From the NCBI GenBank assembly GCA_001839685.1, contig MLAK01001072.1, positions 6,972-28,128 of the forward strand: a stretch of 21,157 bases of DNA, written 5' to 3'. This stretch comes from Tritrichomonas foetus (Eukaryota; Parabasalia; Tritrichomonadida; Tritrichomonadidae). Numbering within the stretch: position 1 is the stretch's first letter; each line of letters starts with the position of its first letter. The position numbers were made by a program, and so were the translations under genes. Below the pieces are notes generated by a model that was not told the origin of the DNA, made no database searches, and saw only the letters and a program-made list of their open reading frames with translations. Below, piece by piece: positions 9,081-17,986 of the stretch.

Positions 9081-9335
9081 TTAATAAAATCTCTTAATCA
9101 CCGATTTATTCATTTTTGGTGAATAATTCTCATCACGAAAAATTTTATAAAATCTATTTGAAAGGAAAAATGGCCAATATTTGAAAACAGTTTTTCTCGA
9201 TGAATATGGATTTATAACTTGATTAAATGAACAATTCATTGTATTGAAACAATCACGTATTGTGTGCCACAAAATATCAATTATAAATAAAGTGCGACTC
9301 GTTTGATCATGACCACTTTTCGTTAATTTGACTTT
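9081..9335 (-). pseudogene. ATG-less coding-like fragment
   Basis: A stop-to-stop minus-strand frame of about 84 codons has a protein-like composition, including WHTIRDCFNTMNCSFNQ, YWPFFLSNRFYKIF and NYSPKMNKSVIKRFY before TAA. It has no ATG near its beginning; the first internal Met is about 34 residues in. It may be the end of a decayed gene whose upstream part has been lost or frameshifted. No family is recognised. Confidence 0.3.
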
Positions 9336-9495
9336 TCATTTGACCTTAAGAAATCAGCATCGAATAAGAAATTAACTTTTTCAGATAAATTCTATCATAT
9401 TCAAATAAACACCTGTTTTTTCACAAAATCGAGGAAAAATTGACAATGATTGATTTTTTGATTACCAAAGTGATTTTTACATATCAACCATTACC

Positions 9496-11070
9496 ATGGT
9501 TTGTAATACGTCTGAGTTATTTCTATTATGGAAATGGCTTTTGAAAAATCCAGATTTAATTCCATTTTTTCAAATTGATTCACCTGATGATTCAATCAAT
9601 GAAATTCAGGAATGTAAAGCACATTTAGAAATATCAATCAATACTCTTATTGAGATAAAAGAAACAATATCCAATCATTTAATGCCAATTGAACCGATAT
9701 TCCCTCATAATTTCAAGCATATGCCATCAGCCTCAACTTTTCTTGCCCACACTCATTTTTTTGTTCAGCATGAATTGTACCAATGCAAACACTTAATGAT
9801 ATTAAAATCAATATCTATATGCCATGATATTATAAAGATTCTACAAAGTACAATAGATAACTTTGATATCTTGAATTTTAATCAAATCATTACAATTAAT
9901 AAATTCAAATTACTTCATTTTTTGATTCAAGATTCTGATGATTTAATTAGATTTATGGAATATGATTCATATTTAGTTAATATAATATCAAATCAAGATC
10001 TAATTCTTTTGAAATCTGATGATATTCAATCACTAAAACTTAAACAAATCGTGTTTTCAATGAAACCAATGCTTGATCGGCATATTATATATCTTCCAAT
10101 TAATCCTTTACAAGAAACATTTGAACAGTTCTTTTTTCATCCTAATTTTTTATTTAGAAAAGAAGTTTTAACTTTAATAAATGATTTCGATCCAAAACAT
10201 TTCATGGAATTATCTTTTTCACTTATGCAAGACATCATCAAAACATTCAAAATTAGTGATACGATGGATATTGCAATTGTTTCTCTAATTTATTATCGAT
10301 CTCTATTTGATGAAGTCTATCAGAAATATCCAGAAGTATATAATGTATATAGTTACAGCAAGATTAATAAATACAGAGATAAAATAACAATTAAAATGAC
10401 AGGAGCTTCAACCAAATTTCTTCCAAAAAATAGTTTTAAAAACCTTCAAAGTATAAGTCCAAATGATAGCATGAATAAAATAGTTCATAACAATGGAAAA
10501 TTTCTCAATAATAATGAGACAGCAAGCCTGAACAATCATGTTGGTGTTTCTGCGAATTCATATAATATGAAAGATATTAAAAATTGTAGTGATGTTAATT
10601 TTGCTTCAATGAATGATAATGAAGAATCAAATGAATTTGAAAGTGCTGATGGAAATAATTATGATTATGATCATGATTATGATAATGTTTCAGTGCTTGA
10701 AATTGTGAATGGTAACCAGTATTTAACGAAAGCCAAAAATGAATTAACTGATATCTTGTTTTTAAATTCCCCTCTTGATATTTTGCATGGAATTCATTTA
10801 TCACTTGTTCAAATTAGAATGTATGTTCACACATTTGAAAAGAATGAAGATCCAAATGGATTCGCCCAATCATTTGACACCATTTTTGGATTATTTTTAC
10901 TTGCAGTGATTGCCTGTGAAATTCCAATTCCCGAAAACATTTTCGAATTTTTGATTAATTTTGCACCAAATAATCGATTATCTGGGCCTTTATTATATGC
11001 AAGAGCTACAATAGTTGCTGCAAAGGTGCATTTGACCCAAATTGTCAAAAATTTTGAAGAAAGTGAATAA
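9496..11070 (+). CDS. VPS9-like domain protein, probable Rab GEF
   Basis: A 524-residue protein. Residues 1-310 are mainly helical, starting with LFLLWKWLLKNPDLIPFF, a layout I associate with trichomonad VPS9 proteins. Residues about 325-400 are Asn-rich, acidic and low in complexity (including YDYDHDYD). The last 110 residues match the VPS9 pattern: SPLDILHGIHLSLVQI, then SFDTIFGLFLLAVIAC in the place of the family's ADD helix, then FEFLINF and a YARATIVAAKVHL helix. VPS9 domains load GTP onto Rab5-type GTPases on early endosomes. The canonical Asp-Asp pair is divergent here (FDT), so activity is uncertain. The ATG at 9496 follows TCAACCATTACC, similar to the sequence before the STPGR start. 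It lies 292 bp upstream of the RIC1-like gene on the same strand. Confidence 0.6.
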   Translation: MVCNTSELFLLWKWLLKNPDLIPFFQIDSPDDSINEIQECKAHLEISINTLIEIKETISNHLMPIEPIFPHNFKHMPSASTFLAHTHFFVQHELYQCKHLMILKSISICHDIIKILQSTIDNFDILNFNQIITINKFKLLHFLIQDSDDLIRFMEYDSYLVNIISNQDLILLKSDDIQSLKLKQIVFSMKPMLDRHIIYLPINPLQETFEQFFFHPNFLFRKEVLTLINDFDPKHFMELSFSLMQDIIKTFKISDTMDIAIVSLIYYRSLFDEVYQKYPEVYNVYSYSKINKYRDKITIKMTGASTKFLPKNSFKNLQSISPNDSMNKIVHNNGKFLNNNETASLNNHVGVSANSYNMKDIKNCSDVNFASMNDNEESNEFESADGNNYDYDHDYDNVSVLEIVNGNQYLTKAKNELTDILFLNSPLDILHGIHLSLVQIRMYVHTFEKNEDPNGFAQSFDTIFGLFLLAVIACEIPIPENIFEFLINFAPNNRLSGPLLYARATIVAAKVHLTQIVKNFEESE

Positions 11071-11362
11071 TATTTTTTGTAAATAATCGCGCGTTGAATT
11101 AAATTTATCTATTTTTTATAAAATTGGATATATCTATATATTATTGTAATGTTCATGAATATGACCATATCTCACAAATATAGCTTTTTTATATTTTTAG
11201 AGCTTTCATTCACAAGTTGTCATGTATAGATTTTAAACAATATTATAGCATGATTTTTAAAAATTCAACTCAAAGTTATCACTCAGTCAATTTATCACTC
11301 AGTGAAGTTCATTGAAAATGAATCGGAAATAAACGGTCACCGCTATCCAAAATAATTGAAGG

Positions 11363-14017
11363 ATGTCACTTCTCATTCCTTTTTCTCAACAGAAATTGGA
11401 CGACACTCCTGACATAATTGCAATCGCATCCAATGAATATTCCCCGCACATCGCTTTTCTCTCCCGCTCGACAATTTCAATTCGTGATATTCGATCCATT
11501 TCCTGCCCTGTTTTGGAATCCTATACGCGCAGTGATGAGTCTCTCCGTCAGTTTGGACACAATTTTTGGATTCAATGGTTCAACAGTAAAATTATATTTT
11601 TTGGGACATCATCCGGCACAATTTTTATGTTAAACATTGACGACTTTACCAGCATCAAAGAACTATGCATATCAAAAGTAATTCTTTCAACATTTGTCTG
11701 TCATAACAATTTAGCGGTTACCACAACCTCTTCACAAATTTATTTTATTAATTCAGAATGTCAATTGAATTATTTTGTGACACTTTTCCAGAAACCTATG
11801 GGAATTCGCCATTGTTCTTTTCATCAGCCATCCACACTTTCCTGTATTGTTGATGGCCAGCCATACTTTATCTCAATTGATAAGGATTCATTTGACAAAA
11901 AGTATTCACCACTTCCAAAAGCTATTCCAATCACGAATTCCGATTTGGTTTCACTTTCAATGAATAAAAGTCTTCTAGCAGTTTCAAAAAATGACGGTGA
12001 AATTATACTAATTAATGTTTCACCTAAAAAGTTTCCACCAATTGTTGCTTATCGTTCTGATGAAGAAAATAAAAAAGATAAAACTGTTTCAATGTTTTGG
12101 GGAATGAATGAAAACTGTTTAGTTGTTTTGAAAGAAAGTGGGAGAGCGATAATTTGGTGCTACGCAGGGTTTTCTACACATGAAATCAACCTCCCTGAAG
12201 AGATAAAGAGTTCAATTTGTATGGGATATGAATCACGAACACATAATTTATATTGGAGTGATTTACAAAGTATCTTCTTTGTATCATTTGCGTCAGTTTT
12301 TTCACATTTTGCCATAACTTCAAGCAAAGTTGTTGATTTGTATTCAAATAAAGAACTAATGTGTGATACCTATAAAGTGTACCCAATTGTATTCTTTGCA
12401 GAAAAAGATGGTCACTTTGCAGCAGCGTCTTTAACTTGTGCTTCTTTTGATTCGAAGATATTTATTGATATTGATGTTATAAATTTGGCTTTTGTTGATA
12501 ATTGGTTCGTAATATTTTCAATTGACAAACAAAGCTTGAAGTATTTCATGAATGTTTTTGACATTATTAATGGAGACAAAGAAGATGAAATTTCTTTGAA
12601 ATTGATGCAAAAAGTTGAGTTTCCTTTTTATCCACTTCATATCTCTGTTTTCCAAGAAACAATGTATGTATCGAGAGAAAATATTTTATCATTAATCAAA
12701 TTCAAAAAAACTACAAAACAAAATAGTATTGATATTAAACAGGAAAATAATGAAACACAAAATCAAGATGTTAAAAACGAAAGCGAATGGAGTCTGGAAA
12801 TTGAAATAAACTCTCAAGAACTTGGTTTTAGAATTGAAGCTGCTTTCTTTGCAGAAACAGGAAAAGTGATAAGCTATACCCAATCAGGTGATGTTATTGT
12901 TTTACCAGATGGTCCTCTAATAGCCAAGAATGTTGACTATGCGTGGTCATTTAATTCCGGTATTCCATTTATTTTTATGCATACTGGAAACACAACTCTA
13001 GTTTCTTGCTTTTCAATGACTATACGAATTGAAGGTGGACCCGTTTTCACTGATGGCAATCATGCTTACATTCTAAAAAGAAAACAAACCTTTGGTTCAT
13101 TAGAGTTTGAATCTCGTTCAATAGGGCATGTTTTCCTTTCATATTTTGCTGATAATTCTAATTATTTTGATGTGCTGAATAATTTTTATTTGACAAATTT
13201 ACCGAAGCAGTCTCCAAAAATTCTTGGAAATGCGCTTGTCCGTGCTTTCTCGTCTGAAAAAGAGACGGCTTTCTTGAGTAGAATTGCGAAAGAAAACATT
13301 CGAGCGGTTGCAGTCATTTATGCGTTAAGTAAAATGACAATTGATATGAAAATATCTATGTTTAAGCATCGTGATGTTAGCTGGTGGCTAGTTGTACCCC
13401 TTCTTAAAGGAGGACTTCGGTATAGTTGTTTGATATCAATTCCATTCGATTTATATGTGAAAGTTTGTGAATTTCAAAACCCAAATATTACATTCAAGTA
13501 TAAATTTGACAATCCATCCGAATTTGTCAATAAAACAATTGAAGAATCTGATTTTCTGCGGGGCTTCATTCTAGCAATAAATATTGATATTGATTTTTGC
13601 AACCTCTTGCAATCACATTTTTCCAAACAAATCACAAACAATGAAACTAATGAAATCAGCAAGAAAGGATCTGATCATGTAAAGGATGATGAAAATGAAG
13701 ACAAATCGAATGGTGGAATTAAAATTGAAGTTGCGAAACTGACTGAATACTTAAATATATTTGAAAAAGAAAAGAAAAAATGTGGTGATTTTGAATCGTT
13801 GTTTTTACAATTTGCCAAATTCTTTGGAAGTTCACTTCAGGTCTACGGAATGAGCCTTTTTGCTTTGGCAGTTTTTGCCGTTGTTGGTGATCCAATGAAA
13901 ATCGCTGGAATTTTGATTGTTGATGAACAAATTTCAAAAATTGTGAAAGAGTTTATTCAATCTAATCCTAATTCGCCATATTCAGGTGTTTTTGAAGAAG
14001 CTCTAAAAAATGTTTGA
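11363..14017 (+). CDS. RIC1-like beta-propeller protein
   Basis: An 884-residue protein. The first half has repeated short beta strands of a WD40-type propeller, for example FGHNFWIQWF...GTSSGTIFMLNI at about 64-92 and TVSMFWGMNENCLVVLKESGRAIIW near 245. From memory of the family, several segments line up with RIC1: FFAEKDGHFAAAS and the following strands, SVFQETMYVSR near 428, VDYAWSF near 523, then FLSYFADNSNYFDVLNNFYL leading into a helical C-terminal half. A Lys/Glu/Asp-rich linker lies near 758-788. RIC1 with RGP1 activates Rab6/Ypt6 at the Golgi. The protein is shorter than animal RIC1 (about 1,400 residues). The ATG at 11363 opens the frame. The upstream 292 bp are AT-rich and hold no other gene. 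Alternatively it could be another propeller-helix trafficking subunit. Confidence 0.55.
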   Translation: MSLLIPFSQQKLDDTPDIIAIASNEYSPHIAFLSRSTISIRDIRSISCPVLESYTRSDESLRQFGHNFWIQWFNSKIIFFGTSSGTIFMLNIDDFTSIKELCISKVILSTFVCHNNLAVTTTSSQIYFINSECQLNYFVTLFQKPMGIRHCSFHQPSTLSCIVDGQPYFISIDKDSFDKKYSPLPKAIPITNSDLVSLSMNKSLLAVSKNDGEIILINVSPKKFPPIVAYRSDEENKKDKTVSMFWGMNENCLVVLKESGRAIIWCYAGFSTHEINLPEEIKSSICMGYESRTHNLYWSDLQSIFFVSFASVFSHFAITSSKVVDLYSNKELMCDTYKVYPIVFFAEKDGHFAAASLTCASFDSKIFIDIDVINLAFVDNWFVIFSIDKQSLKYFMNVFDIINGDKEDEISLKLMQKVEFPFYPLHISVFQETMYVSRENILSLIKFKKTTKQNSIDIKQENNETQNQDVKNESEWSLEIEINSQELGFRIEAAFFAETGKVISYTQSGDVIVLPDGPLIAKNVDYAWSFNSGIPFIFMHTGNTTLVSCFSMTIRIEGGPVFTDGNHAYILKRKQTFGSLEFESRSIGHVFLSYFADNSNYFDVLNNFYLTNLPKQSPKILGNALVRAFSSEKETAFLSRIAKENIRAVAVIYALSKMTIDMKISMFKHRDVSWWLVVPLLKGGLRYSCLISIPFDLYVKVCEFQNPNITFKYKFDNPSEFVNKTIEESDFLRGFILAINIDIDFCNLLQSHFSKQITNNETNEISKKGSDHVKDDENEDKSNGGIKIEVAKLTEYLNIFEKEKKKCGDFESLFLQFAKFFGSSLQVYGMSLFALAVFAVVGDPMKIAGILIVDEQISKIVKEFIQSNPNSPYSGVFEEALKNV

Positions 14018-14278
14018 ATTATATTATATATAAAAATTGTATTTGAAGCATTTAATCATTTTTCCTTTTCATTATTGACATTTGAAGTATTTAATGCTAA
14101 TGATACATTAATTTATCATTCATTAAATAAGGTCAATTTTTGTAGATATCATTCTTTTATTTCGAATAAAAAAATTGCGAGTCGAATTGGTAATAATGGG
14201 TTTGTAATTGGATTAGAGAATGTGGATGATTTTTCGTTAGAACGACAAAAATTTCCGATTCAAGATCTTATTTTATGA
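14018..14278 (+). pseudogene. Coding-like in-frame extension beyond the RIC1-like stop
   Basis: After the TGA at 14015-14017 the same frame stays open for 86 codons to a TGA at 14276-14278. The first 19 codons are AT-rich and look non-coding, but from about 14075 the translation is protein-like (NANDTLIYHSLNKVNF, SRIGNNGFVIGLENVDDF, PIQDLIL). There is no ATG in the frame, so it is unlikely to be a separate gene. It could be a former C-terminus cut off by a nonsense change, a readthrough extension, or an exon joined by splicing that I cannot see. A 16-nt imperfect direct repeat (14041 and 14080, 39 nt apart) lies at the junction. Confidence 0.35.
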
Positions 14279-14680
14279 CTAAATAATTCAGAATTGTAGT
14301 AAATATGATGTATAATATATTTTGGAAGTAGTTATATCCGAAAGAATAATAATCATTCTCTCGTCATAAAAAAATTTATTGAGTGTTACATATAAATGTT
14401 CAATATAAATATTTTGAAAAGAAATTTTGATTGAATGAAAATTGAGGAGTCGACAATATATCAAAAGTAAAATAGAAAAGCTAATATATCTTCGAATATT
14501 ATTAATAAAAATATAATACAAATAAATAGATATTTAAAGTAAGTTATTCTTTCAGAAATTAATGTTAAAATAATATCATAAATAAGAAATAAAATCTAAG
14601 ATGAAGCAAATAAATTCATTTCCTAAATTCAATACTGATTCATTATTTGAATAATATATCAATATCATATCACATATCGA
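14279..14680. other. AT-rich intergenic region
   Basis: About 400 bp of strongly AT-rich sequence. A minus-strand frame at 14288-14521 is low in complexity and hydrophobic and judged spurious. The right end holds the initiator-like motifs of the following gene. Confidence 0.6.
14665..14674 (+). promoter_or_regulatory. Initiator-like TCATATCACA before the ARM-like gene
   Basis: Two overlapping-scale matches to TCA-pyrimidine-(A/T), TCATA (14665-14669) and TCACA (14670-14674), lie 7-16 nt before the ATG at 14681. This is the expected spacing for a trichomonad initiator and supports the start. The motif is short, so the match alone is weak. Confidence 0.4.
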
Positions 14681-16120
14681 ATGCTAGCATCTTTTCCTCC
14701 TTTTCTTCTCCCAAATTCCATCGATATTCATCATTATATGAATGGTTATTTCGATAAATCATCAGAAAATATCGAACAAATGACCAAATCATCTCAAGAT
14801 TTTAATTATTCAAGAGAAGAGCAGACAGATACTGTTTTAGTCAGTGAAATCGAAAATTTTCTTTATAATAGTAATCAATATACTGATTCTTTAGTTAATC
14901 TATTTCATTCACACGAAATCAATAATCCATATTTGCTCACTCTCAAGTTATCGCAAAATGGATTTTACCAAAAAGTTATTGAAATGATAATGAATAATAG
15001 AATTCTATTACAATCATTAACATTATTTTGTTATTCCATTCATTTAGAAAAAACAATATTTATTCATCTTATTCCTCAATCAATCATCAAACATCTTTTT
15101 GAATTATTATTATCTAATAGTGAATATACTGATCTTATTCTTATATCAATTGGAATTCTTGCAGAATGTTCAATACAATATGATGTCACATCACCACGAA
15201 CTTTTCCTTTCACGAGGGATATTGTAAATCATGGATTTCATCAGCTCGTCGAGATAGCAAGGACAAATACCACTTTTTCATGTAAAGCAACAATAAACAT
15301 TGCTAAATTAATCAAATACCAATCATTAAATGAGAAACAACTTGAAATTGTTTTAAATTTAATTAATGAAAAAATTGTAAGTTGTACAGAATTTGGATTT
15401 TTTGAAATTCACAGATTATTAGAAGCATATTTAAAATATATTCAAAAGCAAAGTAACATGGAAGAAGAAACTATGCATTTATCAATTTTAACAAATGAAT
15501 CAGCTTCAACAATATGCAAATTATTAATATCTGAAAATGTAGAAACCAAAAGGTGGCCTGGCTATGCAATAACATCATTGTGTGAATTTTCATCATTTGA
15601 AGCAGAAAAGTTATATAATTCTAATTTATTAGATTGTTTTGCTTTAACTGGAAAAAATGAAATAGATAATATTTTATTGACTGCAATGATGCAATTCATT
15701 TTATCAGTAGAAAATGCGTTAAATCGATTCTGCGGCCATCAAATTTTCTCATTAATCATTTGTTTATTTGAAGCTGGAACATTTTCAGAATGCTCAAGAG
15801 CAGCATTAATTATCTCTGCACTCATGTCACGATGTGAGAATGAAGGTGATATGAATAAATTGATAAGTTGTTTTAATTGCGATTTTGTGGATATCTTTGA
15901 AAATGTTATTTCATGCAATGACGGAGTGACATTAAAAATAATGATGATCAATTTTGTCAAAGCAACAGAAAAAGCTATTAATATTCAGGACCCTGAATTA
16001 ATACAACATCTTTTATCATCTAACTTCATGGATACTATTCAAAATATCGTCGATCATCCTCGAGAAGATATATCCATCAACGTTGAAAAACTTCTCTGCA
16101 TTTTAGATGACTTTCTATAG
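14681..16120 (+). CDS. ARM/HEAT-like helical protein of unknown role
   Basis: A 479-residue protein. After about 60 polar, variable residues the rest is a regular series of amphipathic helices, such as NNPYLLTLKLSQNGFYQKVI, LILISIGILAECS, STICKLLISENVETKRWPGYAI and CSRAALIISALMSRCEN. This resembles an armadillo-type solenoid, a fold used for protein binding (importins, scaffold proteins). No catalytic motif, signal peptide or membrane segment is visible. Initiator-like motifs just before the ATG support the start. It follows the RIC1-like gene on the same strand with about 660 bp between, so it is not an operon member. The fold is inferred from helix periodicity; the specific role is unknown. 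Confidence 0.65.
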   Translation: MLASFPPFLLPNSIDIHHYMNGYFDKSSENIEQMTKSSQDFNYSREEQTDTVLVSEIENFLYNSNQYTDSLVNLFHSHEINNPYLLTLKLSQNGFYQKVIEMIMNNRILLQSLTLFCYSIHLEKTIFIHLIPQSIIKHLFELLLSNSEYTDLILISIGILAECSIQYDVTSPRTFPFTRDIVNHGFHQLVEIARTNTTFSCKATINIAKLIKYQSLNEKQLEIVLNLINEKIVSCTEFGFFEIHRLLEAYLKYIQKQSNMEEETMHLSILTNESASTICKLLISENVETKRWPGYAITSLCEFSSFEAEKLYNSNLLDCFALTGKNEIDNILLTAMMQFILSVENALNRFCGHQIFSLIICLFEAGTFSECSRAALIISALMSRCENEGDMNKLISCFNCDFVDIFENVISCNDGVTLKIMMINFVKATEKAINIQDPELIQHLLSSNFMDTIQNIVDHPREDISINVEKLLCILDDFL

Positions 16121-16303
16121 TTAAACAAGCATAGTTATCGGTGTATGTAATATTACTCTACTGTCTATATTTCTTTAATGTGTTTTATCTAAACATTCTC
16201 AGAATCAGATTTTATGCGGCTATTTATTTATTGAAATAATATCGTTAATTTTCATTGAAAAATTGAATTTGAAAGGACATAAAATTTTATTGACATCAAA
16301 AAA

Positions 16304-16603
16304 ATGGAGCCGGAAAGAAGGAAAGAAACCCGAAAAGTGCCACAAATGGGAACATATCATCCTCCACAGAAGTCCACACTCGCCGATTACGAACGAGAGA
16401 AGCGTCAACGACTCGATAATTTAAAGCGCCAAAATCGCGCCGATCGCCGTGCCTTTGAAGAAATAAACAAGAAGACATACATCGAGCAGGTAGAACGCGC
16501 CAAAACTCGACACGCTGACAATCCACTCAAAAATGACGAAGCTGCATTATATAACGCAAATCTTTCGCGAGTAAGGAAAAATTACCTCTACCAAAGACAG
16601 TAG
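16304..16603 (+). CDS. Small basic, helix-rich hypothetical protein
   Basis: A 99-residue, highly charged protein (many Arg, Lys and Glu) beginning MEPERRKETRK. After GTYHPPQKS it is predicted mostly helical: LADYEREKRQRLDNLKRQN, then FEEINKKTYIEQVERAKTRH, ending with KNYLYQRQ. There is no signal peptide or hydrophobic segment. The DNA is clearly GC-richer than both flanks, which supports real coding use. It starts 183 bp after the ARM-like gene. TCAAA lies just before the ATG, a weak initiator match. Short, charged helical proteins of this type include microtubule-associated and axonemal proteins, but I do not recognise a family. Confidence 0.65.
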   Translation: MEPERRKETRKVPQMGTYHPPQKSTLADYEREKRQRLDNLKRQNRADRRAFEEINKKTYIEQVERAKTRHADNPLKNDEAALYNANLSRVRKNYLYQRQ

Positions 16604-17378
16604 CCACTTAGAAGTTGAATTTTTTAGATAATATCATGATCTCTTTTATATAGTAAAATGTACCAAAATTATTTTCCAAATTGAAGAATTGAATATAGAA
16701 AACATAATAAACATAATATATTTTTTTATTTGATTCTAATTCCAACATGTAAAGATGAAAACTCAAAGAGAAACTCGAGTTTAACGAATAAATAACCGTG
16801 ATTTGACAAGGTTAATTTTAGCCTGGTAGATAAAGTTTTGAGAAGAAGATGATTCTGTCTTTTCTGGTTAATGAAATATAAATTAACTAATAGGTTAACC
16901 AGAAATTTGATAACTGATCAATATGAGATAGAGAGCATTTTTCTTCATGTAAAGACGCTTTATCTTTCGGAGTGTTAATAAATTTTGAATCAAAACTTGA
17001 TTTAAAGGTATTCACTGCTATGGCTATTATATTGATTTTTCCATTTTTTCAAGTTCTTTTGGGTTAAATTAGTATATAATAGAACTATATTAAATTAGAA
17101 TTGAATTTATACTATAAAAACCAGGTTATATATGTTATATAGGGAGAAAAATATCAAACAAATGAGCGGTTTTTATTTTATTTGATCTCGATGATGAACT
17201 TTTTCTTATAAAAAATCTTTTGGAAAAATAAAATAGGCCAAATATGTTTTGAAATTTCCCTCATAAAAAGATGTATACAAACCAAATAGTCTTAACGTAC
17301 GAAATNACTNAANTGATCCNTANNATCAGTATTACTTAATNCCATCAGTCAAAAATCAAAACCCAAATAGCTAAAAGA
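16604..17378. other. Intergenic region with hairpin and ambiguous bases
   Basis: AT-rich. It contains an 11-bp inverted repeat (16861-16905) and a cluster of seven N bases between 17306 and 17341. A 34-codon ATG frame at 16871-16975 (+) looks mildly coding-like but is too short to call. Confidence 0.55.
16861..16905. repeat. 11-bp perfect inverted repeat, 23-nt loop
   Basis: TTTCTGGTTAA (16861-16871) is matched exactly by TTAACCAGAAA (16895-16905). The right arm contains the palindrome GGTTAACC (16893-16900). It could form a hairpin in RNA or DNA or act as a paired binding site. It lies about 260 bp past the stop of the small basic protein gene. Confidence 0.6.
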
Positions 17379-17986
17379 ATGACGAAAATTTCCCTTATCG
17401 CAAACTTCGCAAATGGCCGAATTCAAAAATATTTCGAAAATGATTCTGAAGAAGCTATTGTTTCAGTTTTCGGGTGAACAGCTTTCAGTCAATTGTTAAA
17501 TCTATTTTTTATAGTTATGAGCCATATTTATTCATAGTTTTGAAATTTTGCAACAATTAAACCGAAAAAAGAGCGATTTTGGAGAAAGCCTAAAAAAAAA
17601 TTGTGAGAAGCTTTTTTTCCAAGAATCACAAAGATTATAATACTGCTTCCCATAATTCTATTTACACTTCTTCTATCGATTTTTAATTAAAAATCGCGAA
17701 AATTTTGATAGTTTTAACTCAGTGATGTTGAATTAATTCAATTTCCATTTGACAAATATGAATGTATTGAAATCTTTTCTGTCATAAAATTTTAGTATAT
17801 GAAGAAAATAGACTGGCAGTCCTCAACAGCACATTCTCAAGCAGGGATACAGATACAACGATTGAAAGACCAAATCAAGAAAAATGGAATCCAATATGTT
17901 TTTTTCCAGACTCGATGCCAAGTGAATTTTCTGATGACTCGCCATTTAGATGGCAAAACATTCGTAATCTTCTCATTGATGCCTAA
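17379..17986 (+). pseudogene. Eroded gene of unknown family
   Basis: Several protein-like pieces occur in order in different + frames. They are: ATG 17379 to TGA 17477 (MTKISLIANFANGRIQKYF onward, 32 codons); a middle piece with IVRSFFSKNHKDYNTASHN; LSDVELIQFPFDKYECIEIF (17718-17795, ending TAG); and a last piece at 17771-17986 with VYEENRLAVLNSTFSS, WNPICFFPDSMPSEFSDDS and PFRWQNIRNLLIDA before TAA. The last two overlap in different frames near 17771-17795, as expected for a frameshift. The GC rise ends exactly at the TAA, supporting this frame over the ATG frame at 17799-18059. I saw no trichomonad-type GTATGT or ACTAAC splice signals joining the pieces, so decay is more likely than introns. 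The family is not recognised. Confidence 0.45.
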
